This document shows, one piece after another, positions 38,308-49,805 of a stretch of 64,000 nt of DNA (positions are counted from its first letter, which is position 1; each line of letters opens with the position of its first letter). Below the pieces are notes generated by a model. The model was given only the letters and a program-made list of their open reading frames with translations. It did not search any database and was not told the origin of the DNA. Position numbers and translations under genes: made by a program. The stretch spans positions 1 through 64,000 of the forward strand of contig SCUD01000171.1 in the NCBI GenBank assembly GCA_004297335.1, in the 5' to 3' direction. This stretch comes from Gammaproteobacteria bacterium (GTDB lineage: Bacteria > Pseudomonadota > Gammaproteobacteria > Steroidobacterales > Steroidobacteraceae).

Positions 38308-39090
38308 TCAGTCCTCCGGCACGGTCGCGCTGGCCGGGCGCGGCCGCCGCCGGACCCGGGCCCAGGACCAGGCGAGCGGCCCGGACAGTGCAAAGCCGCC
38401 GAACAGCAGGAACAGCACCACCGGCGGATCGATCGCGATCAGGGCGATGACCAGCGGCACCAGCAGCAGCCGCGAGTAACGCACGCGCTCGCCCGCCGCG
38501 CGGTCCTTGAAACTGCGGTACGGGAAGTGGCTGACCATCAGCAGGCCGGCGAGCGCCGTGATCGCGAAGGCGAGCACCAGCCCGGGCAGGCCGACCACGT
38601 CGTACTTGTGCGCCAGTCCGACAAAGGCGGCGACGACCGCCGCCGCCGACGGACTCGGCAGGCCCTCGAAGAAGCGCTTGTCCTGCAGCGCGACCCGGGT
38701 GTTGAACCGCGCGAGACGCAGCGCCGCCGCGGCCGCGAAGAAGAACGCCGCGATCCAGCCGAGCCGGCCCCAGGCCAGGCCATACTCGGCGATGCGGGCC
38801 ACGCCCCACTGGTAACAGACGACCGCCGGCGCGACCCCGAAAGCCACCATGTCCGCGAGGCTGTCGAACTCCTTGCCAAAGGCGGTCTCGGTCCCGGTCA
38901 GTCGCGCCACCCGCCCGTCGAGCCCGTCGAAGACCATTGCCGCGAAGATGGCGAGCACCGCGCGGTCGAAATTGCCGTCGATCGCCGCGATGATCGCGTA
39001 GAAGCCGCCGAACAGACACAGGGTCGTCAGCAGGTTCGGCAGCAGGTAGATGCCGCGGCCCGGAGGCCGTCCATTGCTTTCCAGTTTCAT
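38308..39090 (-). CDS. pssA: CDP-diacylglycerol-serine O-phosphatidyltransferase
   Basis: Integral membrane phosphatidylserine synthase (260 aa, type II). The CDP-alcohol phosphotransferase motif is DGLDGRVARLTGTETAFGKE followed by FDSLADMVAFGVAPA, holding the four metal-binding Asp residues. About seven hydrophobic segments follow LLPNLLTTLCLFGGFYAI. The ATG at 39090 was chosen because upstream in-frame codons are Arg/Pro/Gly noise. It is divergent from proS with an 85-bp spacer. Confidence 0.92.
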   Translation of the reverse strand: MKLESNGRPPGRGIYLLPNLLTTLCLFGGFYAIIAAIDGNFDRAVLAIFAAMVFDGLDGRVARLTGTETAFGKEFDSLADMVAFGVAPAVVCYQWGVARIAEYGLAWGRLGWIAAFFFAAAAALRLARFNTRVALQDKRFFEGLPSPSAAAVVAAFVGLAHKYDVVGLPGLVLAFAITALAGLLMVSHFPYRSFKDRAAGERVRYSRLLLVPLVIALIAIDPPVVLFLLFGGFALSGPLAWSWARVRRRPRPASATVPED

Positions 39091-39175
39091 GCGTCTACCG
39101 TGGCATGGCGGGTGGTCAGCGCCTAAGATACCCCGCTTTGCGGCCGGAGACACGGGCCGCGCCCCCAGGTGACCC

Positions 39176-40891
39176 ATGCGACTGTCCGCGTACCCGATCC
39201 AGAACCTCAAGGAAGTGCCGGCCGAGGCTGAACTCGTCAGTCACCAGCTGATGCTGCGGGCCGGCCTGATCCGCCGCCTCGCCGGCGGCCTCTACACCTG
39301 GCTGCCACTCGGCCTGCGGGTGCTGCGCAAGGTCGAAGGCATCATCCGCGACGAGATGGACCGCGCCGGGGCCCTGGAAGTGTCGATGCCGGTCGCGCAG
39401 CCCGCCGAGCTGTGGGTCGAATCCGGCCGCTGGGAGCAGTTCGGGCCAGAGCTGCTGCGCTTCCGCGATCGCCACGCGCGCGACCTGGTCCTCGGACCGA
39501 CGCACGAGGAAGTCATCACCGACCTCGCCCGGCGCGAGCTGCACAGCTACCGCCAGCTGCCGGTCAACTTCTACCAGATCCAGACCAAGTTCCGCGACGA
39601 GATCCGCCCGCGCTTCGGCGTGATGCGCGCGCGCGAGTTCGTGATGAAGGACGCCTACAGCTTCCACACCGACCTGCCCTCGCTGCAGGCAGGCTACCAG
39701 CGCATGTACCAGGCCTACACCGCGATCTTTACGCGGCTCGGGTTACGCTTCCGCGCGGTGCACGCCGACACCGGCGCCATCGGCGGCAGCGCCTCGCAGG
39801 AATTCCACGTGCTTGCCGACTCCGGCGAGGACGCGATCGTGTTCTCGGACGGCGACGATTACGCCGCCAACCTCGAGCTCGCCGCCGCGCTGCCGCCGGT
39901 CGGCGCGCGACCTCCGGCCGGTGCGGTGATGACAGCGGTCGCCACGCCCGGCGCGCGCACGATCGCCGCGGTCACCGCGCAGCTCGGCGTCACGCCGGCA
40001 CAAACCGTCAAGACGCTGATCGTCGATGGCGAGGACGGTGGTCTCGTCGCCCTCGCGCTGCGCGGCGACCACGAGTTGAATGCACTGAAGGCGGGGCGCC
40101 TGACCGGGGTGCTGGCACCGCTGCGTCTCGCGGATCCGGCGCGGGTCGCAGAGGCAGCCGGCTGCGAGCCCGGCTATGTCGGTCCGGTCGGGCTCCGCTG
40201 CCGGCTGTATGCCGACCACGCGGCCGCGCGGCTCGCGGATTTCGTCTGCGGAGCGAATCGCCTCGATGCCCACCTCACCGGCGTCAACTGGGGCCGCGAC
40301 CTCCCGGAACCGGAGACCGTGGATCTGCGCAATGTCGTGGCGGGCGACCCGAGTCCGGACGGCCGCGGGCAGCTGCAGCTCGCCCGCGGGATCGAAGTCG
40401 GTCACATTTTCCAGCTCGGCAGCAAGTACAGCGAGGCACTTGGCGCTACCGTACTCGACGAACAGGGCAGGAGCGTCCCCATGCAGATGGGCTGCTATGG
40501 CATCGGCGTCACCCGGATCGTCGCCGCCGCGATCGAGCAGAACCACGACGAGCGTGGCATCGTCTGGCCAGCGCCGCTCGCGCCGTTCCAGGTCGTGCTG
40601 GTACCACTCAACTGGGTCAAGTCGGAACGTGTGCGGGCGGCGGCCGAAGAGCTCTATGCGGCACTCCAGGCGGCCGGCGTCGAGACGCTGCTCGACGACC
40701 GCGACGCGCGGCCCGGGGTGAAGTTCGCGGATGCGGAGCTGATCGGCATCCCGCATCGCATCGTGATCGCCGAGCGCGGCCTCGACGCGGGCCAGCTCGA
40801 GTACCGCGGTCGCAGCGCGCCGGCGAGCGAGAACTTCCCCGCGGAAGGTGCCGTGTCCTTCCTCCGCGCCAGGCTGGCGCCGGGGCACTGA
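39176..40891 (+). CDS. proS: Prolyl-tRNA synthetase (bacterial type with editing domain)
   Basis: Class IIa synthetase (571 aa). Motif 1 is in [19 protein letters not shown], and motif 2 is [26 protein letters not shown]. The INS editing domain spans about residues 220-405 and includes [12 protein letters not shown]. Motif 3 includes [18 protein letters not shown]. The anticodon-binding domain follows. [19 protein letters not shown] is a standard N-terminus. Confidence 0.96.
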   Translation: MRLSAYPIQNLKEVPAEAELVSHQLMLRAGLIRRLAGGLYTWLPLGLRVLRKVEGIIRDEMDRAGALEVSMPVAQPAELWVESGRWEQFGPELLRFRDRHARDLVLGPTHEEVITDLARRELHSYRQLPVNFYQIQTKFRDEIRPRFGVMRAREFVMKDAYSFHTDLPSLQAGYQRMYQAYTAIFTRLGLRFRAVHADTGAIGGSASQEFHVLADSGEDAIVFSDGDDYAANLELAAALPPVGARPPAGAVMTAVATPGARTIAAVTAQLGVTPAQTVKTLIVDGEDGGLVALALRGDHELNALKAGRLTGVLAPLRLADPARVAEAAGCEPGYVGPVGLRCRLYADHAAARLADFVCGANRLDAHLTGVNWGRDLPEPETVDLRNVVAGDPSPDGRGQLQLARGIEVGHIFQLGSKYSEALGATVLDEQGRSVPMQMGCYGIGVTRIVAAAIEQNHDERGIVWPAPLAPFQVVLVPLNWVKSERVRAAAEELYAALQAAGVETLLDDRDARPGVKFADAELIGIPHRIVIAERGLDAGQLEYRGRSAPASENFPAEGAVSFLRARLAPGH

Positions 40892-40908
40892 ACCGGAGCC
40901 AGCGCCAG

Positions 40909-41517
40909 ATGCCAGCGTTGCCGACGATATTGCTGCTCGCCGCCCTGCTCCTTGCCGCGCCGGCTGCCCACGCCGAGCGCCAGCGCGATCCGAGCCTGCG
41001 CGCGGTGATCGCCGCCGCGATCGCCAGCAAGCCGTGCTTCGCCAACAAGTACGACGATGTAGTCTGGTACACGCTGATGCAGCCGCGGGTCGAGCACCGC
41101 CTGCGGATGCAGCCGCGCGACCTGCGCCTCGGCGATGATCTCAGTGCGGCGGCACGGCGCATCGTGCACGCCGTACATTGCGAGGCGAACAAGCACACGA
41201 TGCTGCACGACCGGCCGCAGCTCGTGCTCGCAGTCATCGACGTCGAGAGCGCGTTCGATCCCTTTGCCGTCTCCTCGGCCGGCGCCGTCGGGCTGATGCA
41301 GGTGATGCCGTTCTGGCCGAACCAGCTCGGCCTTTCGACCCGCGACCTGCTCGACGTCGAACTCAACGTCCGCATGGGCACCAGCATCCTCGCGCACTAC
41401 CTCGAGCGCGAGCGCGGCGACTACCGCCGCGCGCTCGGCCGCTACAACGGCAGCCTCGGCCAGCGTGGCTATCCCGAACTCGTGCTCGGGCGGCTGCAAT
41501 CGCGGTGGCAGCGATAG
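40909..41517 (+). CDS. Lytic transglycosylase (SLT domain), small exported
   Basis: A 202-aa peptidoglycan-cleaving enzyme. A signal peptide (residues 1 to about 22, ending AAHA) is followed by a variable helical segment. The SLT domain has the catalytic Glu in IDVESAFDPFAVSSAGAVGLMQVMP and the later GRYNGSLG. It begins 17 nt after proS and is probably co-transcribed. It is short for a lytic transglycosylase and has no LysM or other cell-wall-binding domain. Confidence 0.87.
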   Translation: MPALPTILLLAALLLAAPAAHAERQRDPSLRAVIAAAIASKPCFANKYDDVVWYTLMQPRVEHRLRMQPRDLRLGDDLSAAARRIVHAVHCEANKHTMLHDRPQLVLAVIDVESAFDPFAVSSAGAVGLMQVMPFWPNQLGLSTRDLLDVELNVRMGTSILAHYLERERGDYRRALGRYNGSLGQRGYPELVLGRLQSRWQR

Positions 41518-41529
41518 CATGGATGACGG

Positions 41530-41871
41530 TCAGGCAGGACCATCGCCAGGCCGCGGGTCAGGCCCCGGGGCAACGCTCGGCAGACACTGGTGCAGTGCGG
41601 CCTTTGCCAGCAGATGAGCCGAGATCGGTGCCGTGATGAACAGGAACATGGAGATCAGCACTTCCTTCAGGCTGAGCCCATCCCCGCTGGCGCTGAAGGC
41701 GACCGACGACGCAACCAGCAGGCAGCCGACGCCAACCGTGGTCGCCTTGGTCGGGCCGTGCAGGCGCGTGTAGAAATCCGGCAGCCGCGCGAGCCCCAGC
41801 GAGCCGATGAAGGTGAATGCCGCGCCGGCCACGACCAGAAGGGACAACAGTACCTCGATGGCCGGGCTCAT
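41530..41871 (-). CDS. mrpG: Mrp antiporter subunit G
   Basis: Membrane subunit (113 aa) with three helices of the Mrp/Mnh Na+(K+)/H+ antiporter. The motif LGLARLPDFYTRLHGPTKATTVGVG is diagnostic. It is the last gene of the operon and overlaps mrpF by 4 nt. The C-terminal tail beyond LHQCLP is Pro/Gly-rich. Confidence 0.92.
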   Translation of the reverse strand: MSPAIEVLLSLLVVAGAAFTFIGSLGLARLPDFYTRLHGPTKATTVGVGCLLVASSVAFSASGDGLSLKEVLISMFLFITAPISAHLLAKAALHQCLPSVAPGPDPRPGDGPA

Positions 41872-42137
41872 TCGATGATGTCTCCACGCAGCAGGAATTT
41901 CGCCAGCGATACCGTACCGACGAAGCCCATCAGCGCGATCAGCACGGCGATCTCGAAATAGTGCGGGCTGGCCTGCAGGATGCCCACCAGCACCAGCAGG
42001 GCAATGGCATTGATGTAGAGCGTGTCGAGCGCCAGGATCCGGTCCGGCGCCGACGGGCCGCGCAGCAGGCGGAAGAAGCTCAGCGCGCAAGCACCGGTTA
42101 CCAGCGACAGCGCGATGGTCAGCGCCATGTTCAGCAT
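41868..42137 (-). CDS. mrpF: Mrp antiporter subunit F
   Basis: An 89-aa three-helix subunit. FRLLRGPSAPDRILALDTLYIN is the family signature. It overlaps mrpE by 7 nt and mrpG by 4 nt. All Mrp subunits are needed together for antiport in characterised systems. Confidence 0.92.
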   Translation of the reverse strand: MLNMALTIALSLVTGACALSFFRLLRGPSAPDRILALDTLYINAIALLVLVGILQASPHYFEIAVLIALMGFVGTVSLAKFLLRGDIIE

Positions 42138-42631
42138 GCCCCCTCTCCTTCGAAGATGGCCTGCAGCGGCGCCTCGTAGCGCAGCTTGATCGTGGCAATG
42201 AGCTGTAGCGGATCGTCGCAGTCGAGGGCGTGGACCAGCAACTGCCGGTGATCGGCGGACAGCTGCGCCGAAACCGTGCCCGGCACCAGGCAGATCGCAT
42301 TGGCGAGCAGGCTGATCGCGATGTCGTGACTCAGGTCCAGCGGAACGATGACAAACGCTGGTCGCAACCGGGCCGGTCCGGCGAGGATCAACCGGGCGAC
42401 CGCGAGGTTGGCTGCAACGACGTCGCAGAGGAAGACCCCGGCGAGGCGCAACAGGCGTCCCGGCGCAAGGATGCGCACGGGTTCAGGCCAGAAGGCCACG
42501 GTCAGGCGCGGGATCACCCAGCCGAGTACCAGCCCCAGGATGATCTGGCCCGGCGCCGCACTGTCGTTGAGCAGCAACCAGAGGATCGCCAGGACCGGAG
42601 TCACGACCGGATGGGGCAGCCAGGCATTCAT
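42131..42631 (-). CDS. mrpE: Mrp antiporter subunit E
   Basis: A 166-aa subunit with two or three N-terminal helices and a cytosolic tail. WLLLNDSAAPGQIILGLVLGWVIPR and LLANAICLVPGTVSAQLS match the MrpE family. It overlaps mrpD by 4 nt. Confidence 0.9.
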   Translation of the reverse strand: MNAWLPHPVVTPVLAILWLLLNDSAAPGQIILGLVLGWVIPRLTVAFWPEPVRILAPGRLLRLAGVFLCDVVAANLAVARLILAGPARLRPAFVIVPLDLSHDIAISLLANAICLVPGTVSAQLSADHRQLLVHALDCDDPLQLIATIKLRYEAPLQAIFEGEGAC

Positions 42632-44127
42632 CGTCCGGCTCCGATGACGGCGGCGATGTAAGCCGACGGATCTGCGAGCTGTGCTGCCGCCGCCCGGCTG
42701 AAGTCCACGACCGGGCCGGCCCCGACAGTGAGCGCCACGATCAGCCCGAGAAGGCCACCGATGGCCAGCAGTTCGCGGGATGCACTTTCCGGCTCTACCG
42801 TCGCATCCGGAGACGCGGTCCGCTTGTTGAGGAACATCTGGCTACCGGAGCGCGCAAGCGCGATCAGGCAGACCAGCGCCGCTGCCAGGACGACGACCCA
42901 CACCAGCGGCTGTCCGACCGCCGCCTGCAGGATCAGGAACTTGGCAAGAAACCCGGAAAGCGGTGGCAGCCCCACAGCCGCGATGGCCGTCGCGAAGTAG
43001 ATGCCGCCCCACAGGCCATGACGCGGCAGGTCGATGCCGGGCTCGAGGAAATCGCCATGGACGGGCCGGCGCCGCCGGATTGCGCCGGCGAGCAGGAACA
43101 GGAGCGCGACGGCGAACGTGCCGTGCGCCAGGTAGTAGAGACCGGCAGCCGTGCCGTCGATCCCGAAGCCGAACGCGGTCAACAGCGTCCCGGAGGAGAC
43201 GATGACCAGCCAGGCCGCCAGCCGGCGCAGGTCCGGCGCTGCCAGCACACCGATCGCGCCGATGCCGATCGTGGCGAGTCCCAGCGGCAGCAACCACGGC
43301 GCGAACAATCCGGCGATTTCCCCGGCCTCGACGCCAAACCAGAGCGTATGTCCGCGCAGAATGGCGTAGAGGCCGACCTTGGTCAGGATCGCGAACAGGG
43401 CGGCCACCGGAGCGGTGGTGGCCGCATACGCCGGCGGCAACCAGAGCAGCAGCGGCAGCAGGGCCGCCTTCAGGGCGAACACGGTCAGCAGCAGCAGGCC
43501 GCCGCTGCGTGCCAGGCCAAGGTCTTGCGCCGCGACCTGCGCCGCCCTGACGGCGATTTCAGCCATGTTCAGCGTGCCCAGGGAGGCGTAGATCAACCCC
43601 GCCGCGAACAGGAAGACCGCTGAACCCAGCAGGTTGAGCACCACGTAGTGCAGTCCGGCACGCGTGCGCGCGGCGCCGCCGCCGTGCAGCTGCAGGCAAT
43701 AGGAAGCGATCAGCAGCACTTCGAAGAAGACGAAGAGATTGAACAGGTCGCCGGTCAGGAAAGCACCGGCGAGCCCGAATAGCTGCATCTGGAAGAAGAC
43801 GTGGAAGTGCCGCCCCTGCTGGTCCGTGCCGCCGCTCGCCTGCACGACCGCGCACAGCGCGAGCAAGGTCGTGATCAGGATCATCCAGGCTGCAAGCCGG
43901 TCAGCGACCAGGACGATGCCCCAGGGCGGCGGCCAGTCGCCGAGCCGGTACACGAGTATCCCACCGTCGCTGACGGCGACCAGCAGAGTGACGGCCAGCG
44001 CACATTGCAGCAACACCGCGAGAGTGGACAGCACCCGGCGCAGCGACACCGACCGCCCGCACAGCAGCAGCACGGCCCCGGCGAGAAACGGTGCAAGCAC
44101 GGGAGCGATGACCAGATGCGCAGTCAT
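42628..44127 (-). CDS. mrpD: Mrp antiporter subunit D (NuoN/M-like)
   Basis: Antiporter-like channel subunit (499 aa), homologous to NuoM/NuoN, with about fourteen helices. The transport residues are the Glu of NLFVFFEVLLIASYCLQL and the Lys of FALKAALLPLLLWLPPAYA. The start at 44127 (MTAHLVIAPVLAPFLAG) overlaps mrpC as ATGA. It would carry one of the two ion paths of the complex, with MrpA. Confidence 0.93.
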   Translation of the reverse strand: MTAHLVIAPVLAPFLAGAVLLLCGRSVSLRRVLSTLAVLLQCALAVTLLVAVSDGGILVYRLGDWPPPWGIVLVADRLAAWMILITTLLALCAVVQASGGTDQQGRHFHVFFQMQLFGLAGAFLTGDLFNLFVFFEVLLIASYCLQLHGGGAARTRAGLHYVVLNLLGSAVFLFAAGLIYASLGTLNMAEIAVRAAQVAAQDLGLARSGGLLLLTVFALKAALLPLLLWLPPAYAATTAPVAALFAILTKVGLYAILRGHTLWFGVEAGEIAGLFAPWLLPLGLATIGIGAIGVLAAPDLRRLAAWLVIVSSGTLLTAFGFGIDGTAAGLYYLAHGTFAVALLFLLAGAIRRRRPVHGDFLEPGIDLPRHGLWGGIYFATAIAAVGLPPLSGFLAKFLILQAAVGQPLVWVVVLAAALVCLIALARSGSQMFLNKRTASPDATVEPESASRELLAIGGLLGLIVALTVGAGPVVDFSRAAAAQLADPSAYIAAVIGAGR

Positions 44128-44450
44128 GGGCTGCCGGCTCCGTCGACGTGATCGCTGTCCAGTTCGACCCTGGCCACCAGTGCCAGCACAATGACGAATG
44201 CGGTCATCGCGAAACTGATGACGATGGCGGTCAGCACCAGTGCCTGCGGCAGAGGATCGGCAGTGACGCTGCCCCCACCGACGAGCGGCGGCCGGCCCAT
44301 CACCAGGCGGCCGGTCGTGAACAGGAACAGGTTGGTCGCGTAGGACAGCAGCGTCAGCCCCAGCGCCACGGGGAAAGTCCGCGTGCGCAGCATCAGGTAG
44401 ATGCCACACCCGGTCAGCGTGCCAATGGCCAGGGCAACCAGGGCTTCCAT
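44124..44450 (-). CDS. mrpC: Mrp antiporter subunit C (NuoK-like)
   Basis: A 108-aa three-helix subunit of the NuoK/MnhC fold. GCGIYLMLRTRTFPVALGLTLLSYATNLFL and DPLPQALVLTAIVISFAMTAF are typical. Its ATG shares one base with the mrpA stop (TGATG). Confidence 0.93.
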   Translation of the reverse strand: MEALVALAIGTLTGCGIYLMLRTRTFPVALGLTLLSYATNLFLFTTGRLVMGRPPLVGGGSVTADPLPQALVLTAIVISFAMTAFVIVLALVARVELDSDHVDGAGSP

Positions 44451-47245
44451 CAGCGGTTCGCCTGCTGCTGGCCGGCCTGATGGGTCATGCCGAGGTTGAC
44501 GAGGATCAGCAGCGTCGCACTGACAACCACCACACAGACCGCCAGGTCGAAGAGCATTGCCGAGGCCAGCGCGACCTCCCCGAGCAGCGGGATCCCGACG
44601 TGGCTGGAAGCCGAGGTCAGGAAGGGACGGCCAAACAGCCAGCTCGCCAGCCCGGTCGCCAGGGCCAGGAGCAATCCGGCCGCGAGCCAGGGCTGGGTCC
44701 GCGACGGCAGGCGCGCGTGCGCCCAGCTCACGCCGTTGGCGAGGAATTGCACGATCAGCGCGACCGCGATGATCAGCCCGGCCACGAAACCACCGCCCGG
44801 CAGGTTGTGTCCGCGCAGGAAGACGAAGACCGCGACCAGCAGCGCCAGCGGCAACAGCAGGCGGGCGAAGGTCGCCAGAATCAGCGGATGCACATCGGCA
44901 TCCCAGCGGCGGCCGGCGGCATCCCCGGGGGGCAGTTGTGGCCGGAACCGCTCCAGCAGCGCGAAGATGCCGAGCGCAGCCACCGCCAGCACGGTGATCT
45001 CGCCGAAGGTGTCGAAGCCGCGGAAATCGACCAGGATGACGTTGACGACATTCCTGCCGCCGCCACCCGGCAAGCTGTGGTCGAGGTACCAGGAGCCGAT
45101 CGAGGCGGTCGGACGGGTCAGCACCGCCCACGCGAGTGCAGTTGCGCCACTGCCACCGAGCAGCGCCAGTCCAGCGTCCCGCCAGCGGCGGCCACACGTG
45201 GATTCACTCGGGCTCTCCGGTGGCAGGAAGTGCAGTGCCAGCAGCAGCAGCACGATCGTCACGACCTCGACGGCCAGCTGGGTGAGGGCGAGATCCGGTG
45301 CCGACAAGGTGACGAAGGCGAGCACGACGATCAGCCCGACTGCACCGACCAGGATCAGCGCCGTCAGTCGCTGCCGGTGCAGTACGGTCGCGCCCAGGGT
45401 CGCGCCGACCAGCACGGCTGCGGCTGCCAGGCTGGCCCCATCGACAGGCAGCAGCGCCCGCGTTCCGGTCAGCGGCGCGGCTGTGCCGAGCACGCCGCCC
45501 GCGCCCATCACAATCACGGCGACTACCAACATCGCGCCCTGGCGCTGGAGCGATCCCGTATCCAGCCTGGCGATCAGGCGCTGCGCCTGCCTCCGGGCGC
45601 CCGCCTCCAGAAGCTCGAAGAACACGCGCGCGTCGAACCGCCCCTCCCAACGCTGGTGCAGCGCGAACAGCGGCCGGCGCAGGGCGTACAGCAGCACTCC
45701 GCCAGCGAGCGCCACGATGCTCATGAACAGCGCCGGGCTGACGCCATGCCACAGCGCCAGGTCGTGCGCCGGCGGCGGCGCCTGTAGAACCGCCTGCGCG
45801 GCCACCGCCAGGATCGGTTCGACCGTCTGCGCCGGGAAGATCCCCACCAGCAGGCACAATACGACCAGCACCTCCACCGGCACCTTCATCCAGCGGGGCG
45901 GCTCATGTGGTGTCTTCGGCAGGTCCACTGGCTCGCCGTTGAAAAAGACGTCATGGATGAAGCGCACCGAATAGGCCACGGCAAAGAGACCTGCGATCGT
46001 CACGACCACCGGCAGCAGCCAGCCGAAGCGCAGCCCGCCACCCGCCGTAACGGCCTCGGCGAAGAACATCTCCTTGGACAGGAAGCCGTTGAACAGCGGC
46101 ACCCCGGCCATCGCCGCCGACGCGACCATCGCCAGCACGGCTGTATACGGCATGAATCGCCACAGCCCGTTCACGCGCCGCATGTCGCGCGTGCCGCACT
46201 CGTGGTCGACGATGCCCGCGGCCATGAACAGTCCGGCCTTGAAGATGGCGTGGTTGATGATGTGGAAGACGCCGGCGACCGCGGCCAGCGGCGTACCGAT
46301 GCCGAACAGGGCGGTGATGAGGCCGAGATGGCTGATGGTGGAGTACGCCAGCAGGCCCTTGAAATCATGCTTGAACAGAGCGATCACCGCGCCGGCGAGC
46401 AGCGTGACGAGGCCGGCTCCGGTGACCAGCCAGGTCCATTCCGGGGTCCCGGACAACACCGGAAACAGTCGCGCCAGCAGGAACACGCCGGCCTTTACCA
46501 TCGTCGCCGAGTGCAGGTAGGCGGAGACCGGCGTCGGTGCCGCCATCGCGTGTGGCAGCCAGAAGTGAAAAGGAAACTGCGCCGACTTCGTGAACGCGCC
46601 GAGCAGGATCAGCACCAGCGTCGGCAGGTACAGCGGATGCGCGCGCACCAGATCGCCCTGCTCCAGCACGACCGACAGTTCGTAGCTGCCGGCGATCTCG
46701 CCGAGCAGCAGGCAGCCAGCCAGCAACGCCAGTCCACCACCGCCGGTGACCGCCAGCGCCATGCGCGCGCCGCGCCGCGCCGACTCGCGCTGGCGCCAGT
46801 AAGCGATCAGCAGGAAGGACGCCAGGCTGGTCAGTTCCCAGAAGATCAACAGCTGGATCAGGTTCCCGGACAGCACGACGCCGAGCATCGAGCCCATGAA
46901 CAGCAGCAGGTACGCGTACAGCCGGCCGAGGCTGTCCCGCGGCGGCAGGTAGTAGAGCGCGTACAGGATGACCAGCAGCCCGATACCGAGAATCAGCGCT
47001 GCGAACAGCAGTCCGAGTCCATCCAGGCGGAACGACAGGCTGAGGCCCGCAGCGGGAATCCATGCGAGGCGCTGGATCGTGGTCGCGCCGGTGAAGCCGT
47101 CCGCGATCGCCGGCAGGAGCACAGCCAGCGTGAGCAACGCCGCAGCTGCCGCGCCCCAGGCCGCGAGTCTGCGGCTGCGCCGTGCCAGCCCGGCGACCAC
47201 TGGTGCGCCAAGGAAGGGCAACAGGACAGCGATCAGCAGGCTCAT
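44450..47245 (-). CDS. mrpA: Mrp antiporter subunit A, fused to MrpB domain
   Basis: Largest subunit (931 aa). The N-terminal NuoL-like part (about residues 1-500) has the Glu of [17 protein letters not shown] and the Lys of [17 protein letters not shown]. It continues through [17 protein letters not shown] and the C-terminal MbhD/E-like helices. It then runs into an MnhB domain (about residues 790-931; [21 protein letters not shown]), which in Bacillus is a separate mrpB gene. It starts one base after the acylphosphatase stop. Confidence 0.94.
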   Translation of the reverse strand: MSLLIAVLLPFLGAPVVAGLARRSRRLAAWGAAAAALLTLAVLLPAIADGFTGATTIQRLAWIPAAGLSLSFRLDGLGLLFAALILGIGLLVILYALYYLPPRDSLGRLYAYLLLFMGSMLGVVLSGNLIQLLIFWELTSLASFLLIAYWRQRESARRGARMALAVTGGGGLALLAGCLLLGEIAGSYELSVVLEQGDLVRAHPLYLPTLVLILLGAFTKSAQFPFHFWLPHAMAAPTPVSAYLHSATMVKAGVFLLARLFPVLSGTPEWTWLVTGAGLVTLLAGAVIALFKHDFKGLLAYSTISHLGLITALFGIGTPLAAVAGVFHIINHAIFKAGLFMAAGIVDHECGTRDMRRVNGLWRFMPYTAVLAMVASAAMAGVPLFNGFLSKEMFFAEAVTAGGGLRFGWLLPVVVTIAGLFAVAYSVRFIHDVFFNGEPVDLPKTPHEPPRWMKVPVEVLVVLCLLVGIFPAQTVEPILAVAAQAVLQAPPPAHDLALWHGVSPALFMSIVALAGGVLLYALRRPLFALHQRWEGRFDARVFFELLEAGARRQAQRLIARLDTGSLQRQGAMLVVAVIVMGAGGVLGTAAPLTGTRALLPVDGASLAAAAVLVGATLGATVLHRQRLTALILVGAVGLIVVLAFVTLSAPDLALTQLAVEVVTIVLLLLALHFLPPESPSESTCGRRWRDAGLALLGGSGATALAWAVLTRPTASIGSWYLDHSLPGGGGRNVVNVILVDFRGFDTFGEITVLAVAALGIFALLERFRPQLPPGDAAGRRWDADVHPLILATFARLLLPLALLVAVFVFLRGHNLPGGGFVAGLIIAVALIVQFLANGVSWAHARLPSRTQPWLAAGLLLALATGLASWLFGRPFLTSASSHVGIPLLGEVALASAMLFDLAVCVVVVSATLLILVNLGMTHQAGQQQANR

Positions 47246-47246
47246 C

Positions 47247-48528
<1,282 letters not shown>

Positions 48529-48534
48529 CTCCGC

Positions 48535-49233
48535 TCACGACCCCTCGCGCCCGAGCACCTCGCGTACAAAGGGCACGGTCAGGCGGCGCTGGGCCGCGAG
48601 CGCTTGCGTGTCCAGTTCGTCGAGCAGGCGGCACAGGGACGCGAAGTCACGCGGAGCGCGGCGCAACAGGTATTGCAGCGTCTCGTCCGGCAGTTCGAGG
48701 CCGCGCAGTCGCGCCCGGCTGCACAGCGCTGCCGCCTGTTCAGCCTCCGCCAGCGGCTGCAGGCGCCAGACCACGGCTGCGGCCAGCCGCGAAGCGAGAT
48801 CGGGCAGGCGGATCGGCAGTGCAGCCGGCGGCACGTCCGCGGCACAGACCAGCACTCCGCCCCGTTCCACCAGTTCGTTGTAGAGCGTGAACAGCGCCCG
48901 CTCCCAGTCGCCGCGCCCGGCGATCAGCTGCAGGTCATCGAGGGCCACGAGATCCAGCCCCTCCAGGCCGCCCAGCAGCCCGGCGGGCTGGTCGGCCAGA
49001 TCCGCAAGCGGCAGGTAGCCGGCCCGGCGGCCCCGCTCACCGGCCTCCGCGCAGGCAGCCTGAAGCAGGTGCGTGCGCCCCACGCCGGCCGGCCCGTACA
49101 GCCACAGCGGCGGCCCGCCCGCCGCGCGCGCGGCCCGCGTGAGGCCGAGGACGGCCGCGGCATTGGCACCGGTGTGGTAGCTGGCAAAGCGCAGCGTGAC
49201 GCGCAGCTGCACGCCGAGCGCCAGTTGCCGCAT
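48535..49233 (-). CDS. hda: DnaA inactivator Hda
   Basis: AAA+ regulator (232 aa) that, with the loaded beta clamp, triggers DnaA-ATP hydrolysis to prevent over-initiation. The N-terminal clamp-binding motif is QLALGVQLR. Walker A reads GPAGVGRTHLLQ, with Arg in place of Lys as is normal for Hda. VALDDLQLIAG is the Walker B region and RLTVPFVREVLG the C-terminus. The start at 49233 lies 5 nt after the CDP-alcohol transferase gene. Confidence 0.92.
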   Translation of the reverse strand: MRQLALGVQLRVTLRFASYHTGANAAAVLGLTRAARAAGGPPLWLYGPAGVGRTHLLQAACAEAGERGRRAGYLPLADLADQPAGLLGGLEGLDLVALDDLQLIAGRGDWERALFTLYNELVERGGVLVCAADVPPAALPIRLPDLASRLAAAVVWRLQPLAEAEQAAALCSRARLRGLELPDETLQYLLRRAPRDFASLCRLLDELDTQALAAQRRLTVPFVREVLGREGS

Positions 49234-49238
49234 GCGCG

Positions 49239-49805
49239 CTACGCCGCCGCGCGGCGCGCGCGACTGACCGCGACCGCCTTGCGCACGTAGATCGCCGTAT
49301 AGTCCACGCCGCTGATCACGGTGGTCACGAAAACCGCGGCGCCGAGCGCCAGCACGAGCCACTGCGGCACGAGCGGATATCCAGCCTGGCCGATGACGGC
49401 CACGATGAACAGCAGCTGCACCAGCGTATTGAGCTTGCTGAGCCGGGTCGGGCGGCCGTCGAGCGGACCGAACAACCAGCGGTAGACGCCGGCACCCACG
49501 CCGATGACCAGATCGCGCGCCACGGCCACGGCGGCCAGCCAGGCGGGCACCAGGCCGACCAGAGCCAGCGTGATGAACACGCTGACCAGCAGCAGCTTGT
49601 CGGCAAGCGGATCCAGCACCTTGCCGGCCTCGCTGGTCCAGCCGAAGGTCTTCGCCAGCCAGCCATCCAGGCCATCGGAGGCAGCGGCGGCCAGGAACAG
49701 GAACAGCGCCAGCTCGTATTGCCCGCCGACCAGCAGCCAGACGATCGGCACCGTGATCACGATGCGCAGCACGCAGATCAGGTTGGGCAGCACCGCGAGA
49801 TTCAT
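49239..49805 (-). CDS. CDP-alcohol phosphatidyltransferase (PgsA-like)
   Basis: A 188-aa membrane enzyme. The CDP-alcohol motif reads SDGLDGWLAKTFGWTSEAGK then VLDPLADKLLL, with all four Asp present. Closest to phosphatidylglycerophosphate synthases, but proteins in the hda-DUF2066-purM neighbourhood may be a second paralogue, so I give no gene symbol. The ATG overlaps the DUF2066 stop by 4 nt. Confidence 0.85.
   Translation of the reverse strand: MNLAVLPNLICVLRIVITVPIVWLLVGGQYELALFLFLAAAASDGLDGWLAKTFGWTSEAGKVLDPLADKLLLVSVFITLALVGLVPAWLAAVAVARDLVIGVGAGVYRWLFGPLDGRPTRLSKLNTLVQLLFIVAVIGQAGYPLVPQWLVLALGAAVFVTTVISGVDYTAIYVRKAVAVSRARRAAA

Noticed and set aside
39412-40908. A long in-frame upstream extension of the lytic transglycosylase through proS
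   Set aside because: It is out of frame with proS and nonsensical. The true gene starts at a signal peptide at 40909.
44450-47245. MrpA-MrpB fusion as a novel gene fusion
   Set aside because: Fused MrpA/B (PhaA/B type) is common in proteobacteria.
49078-49110. Arg replacing the Walker A Lys in Hda as a disabling mutation
   Set aside because: Arg at this position is normal in the Hda family.
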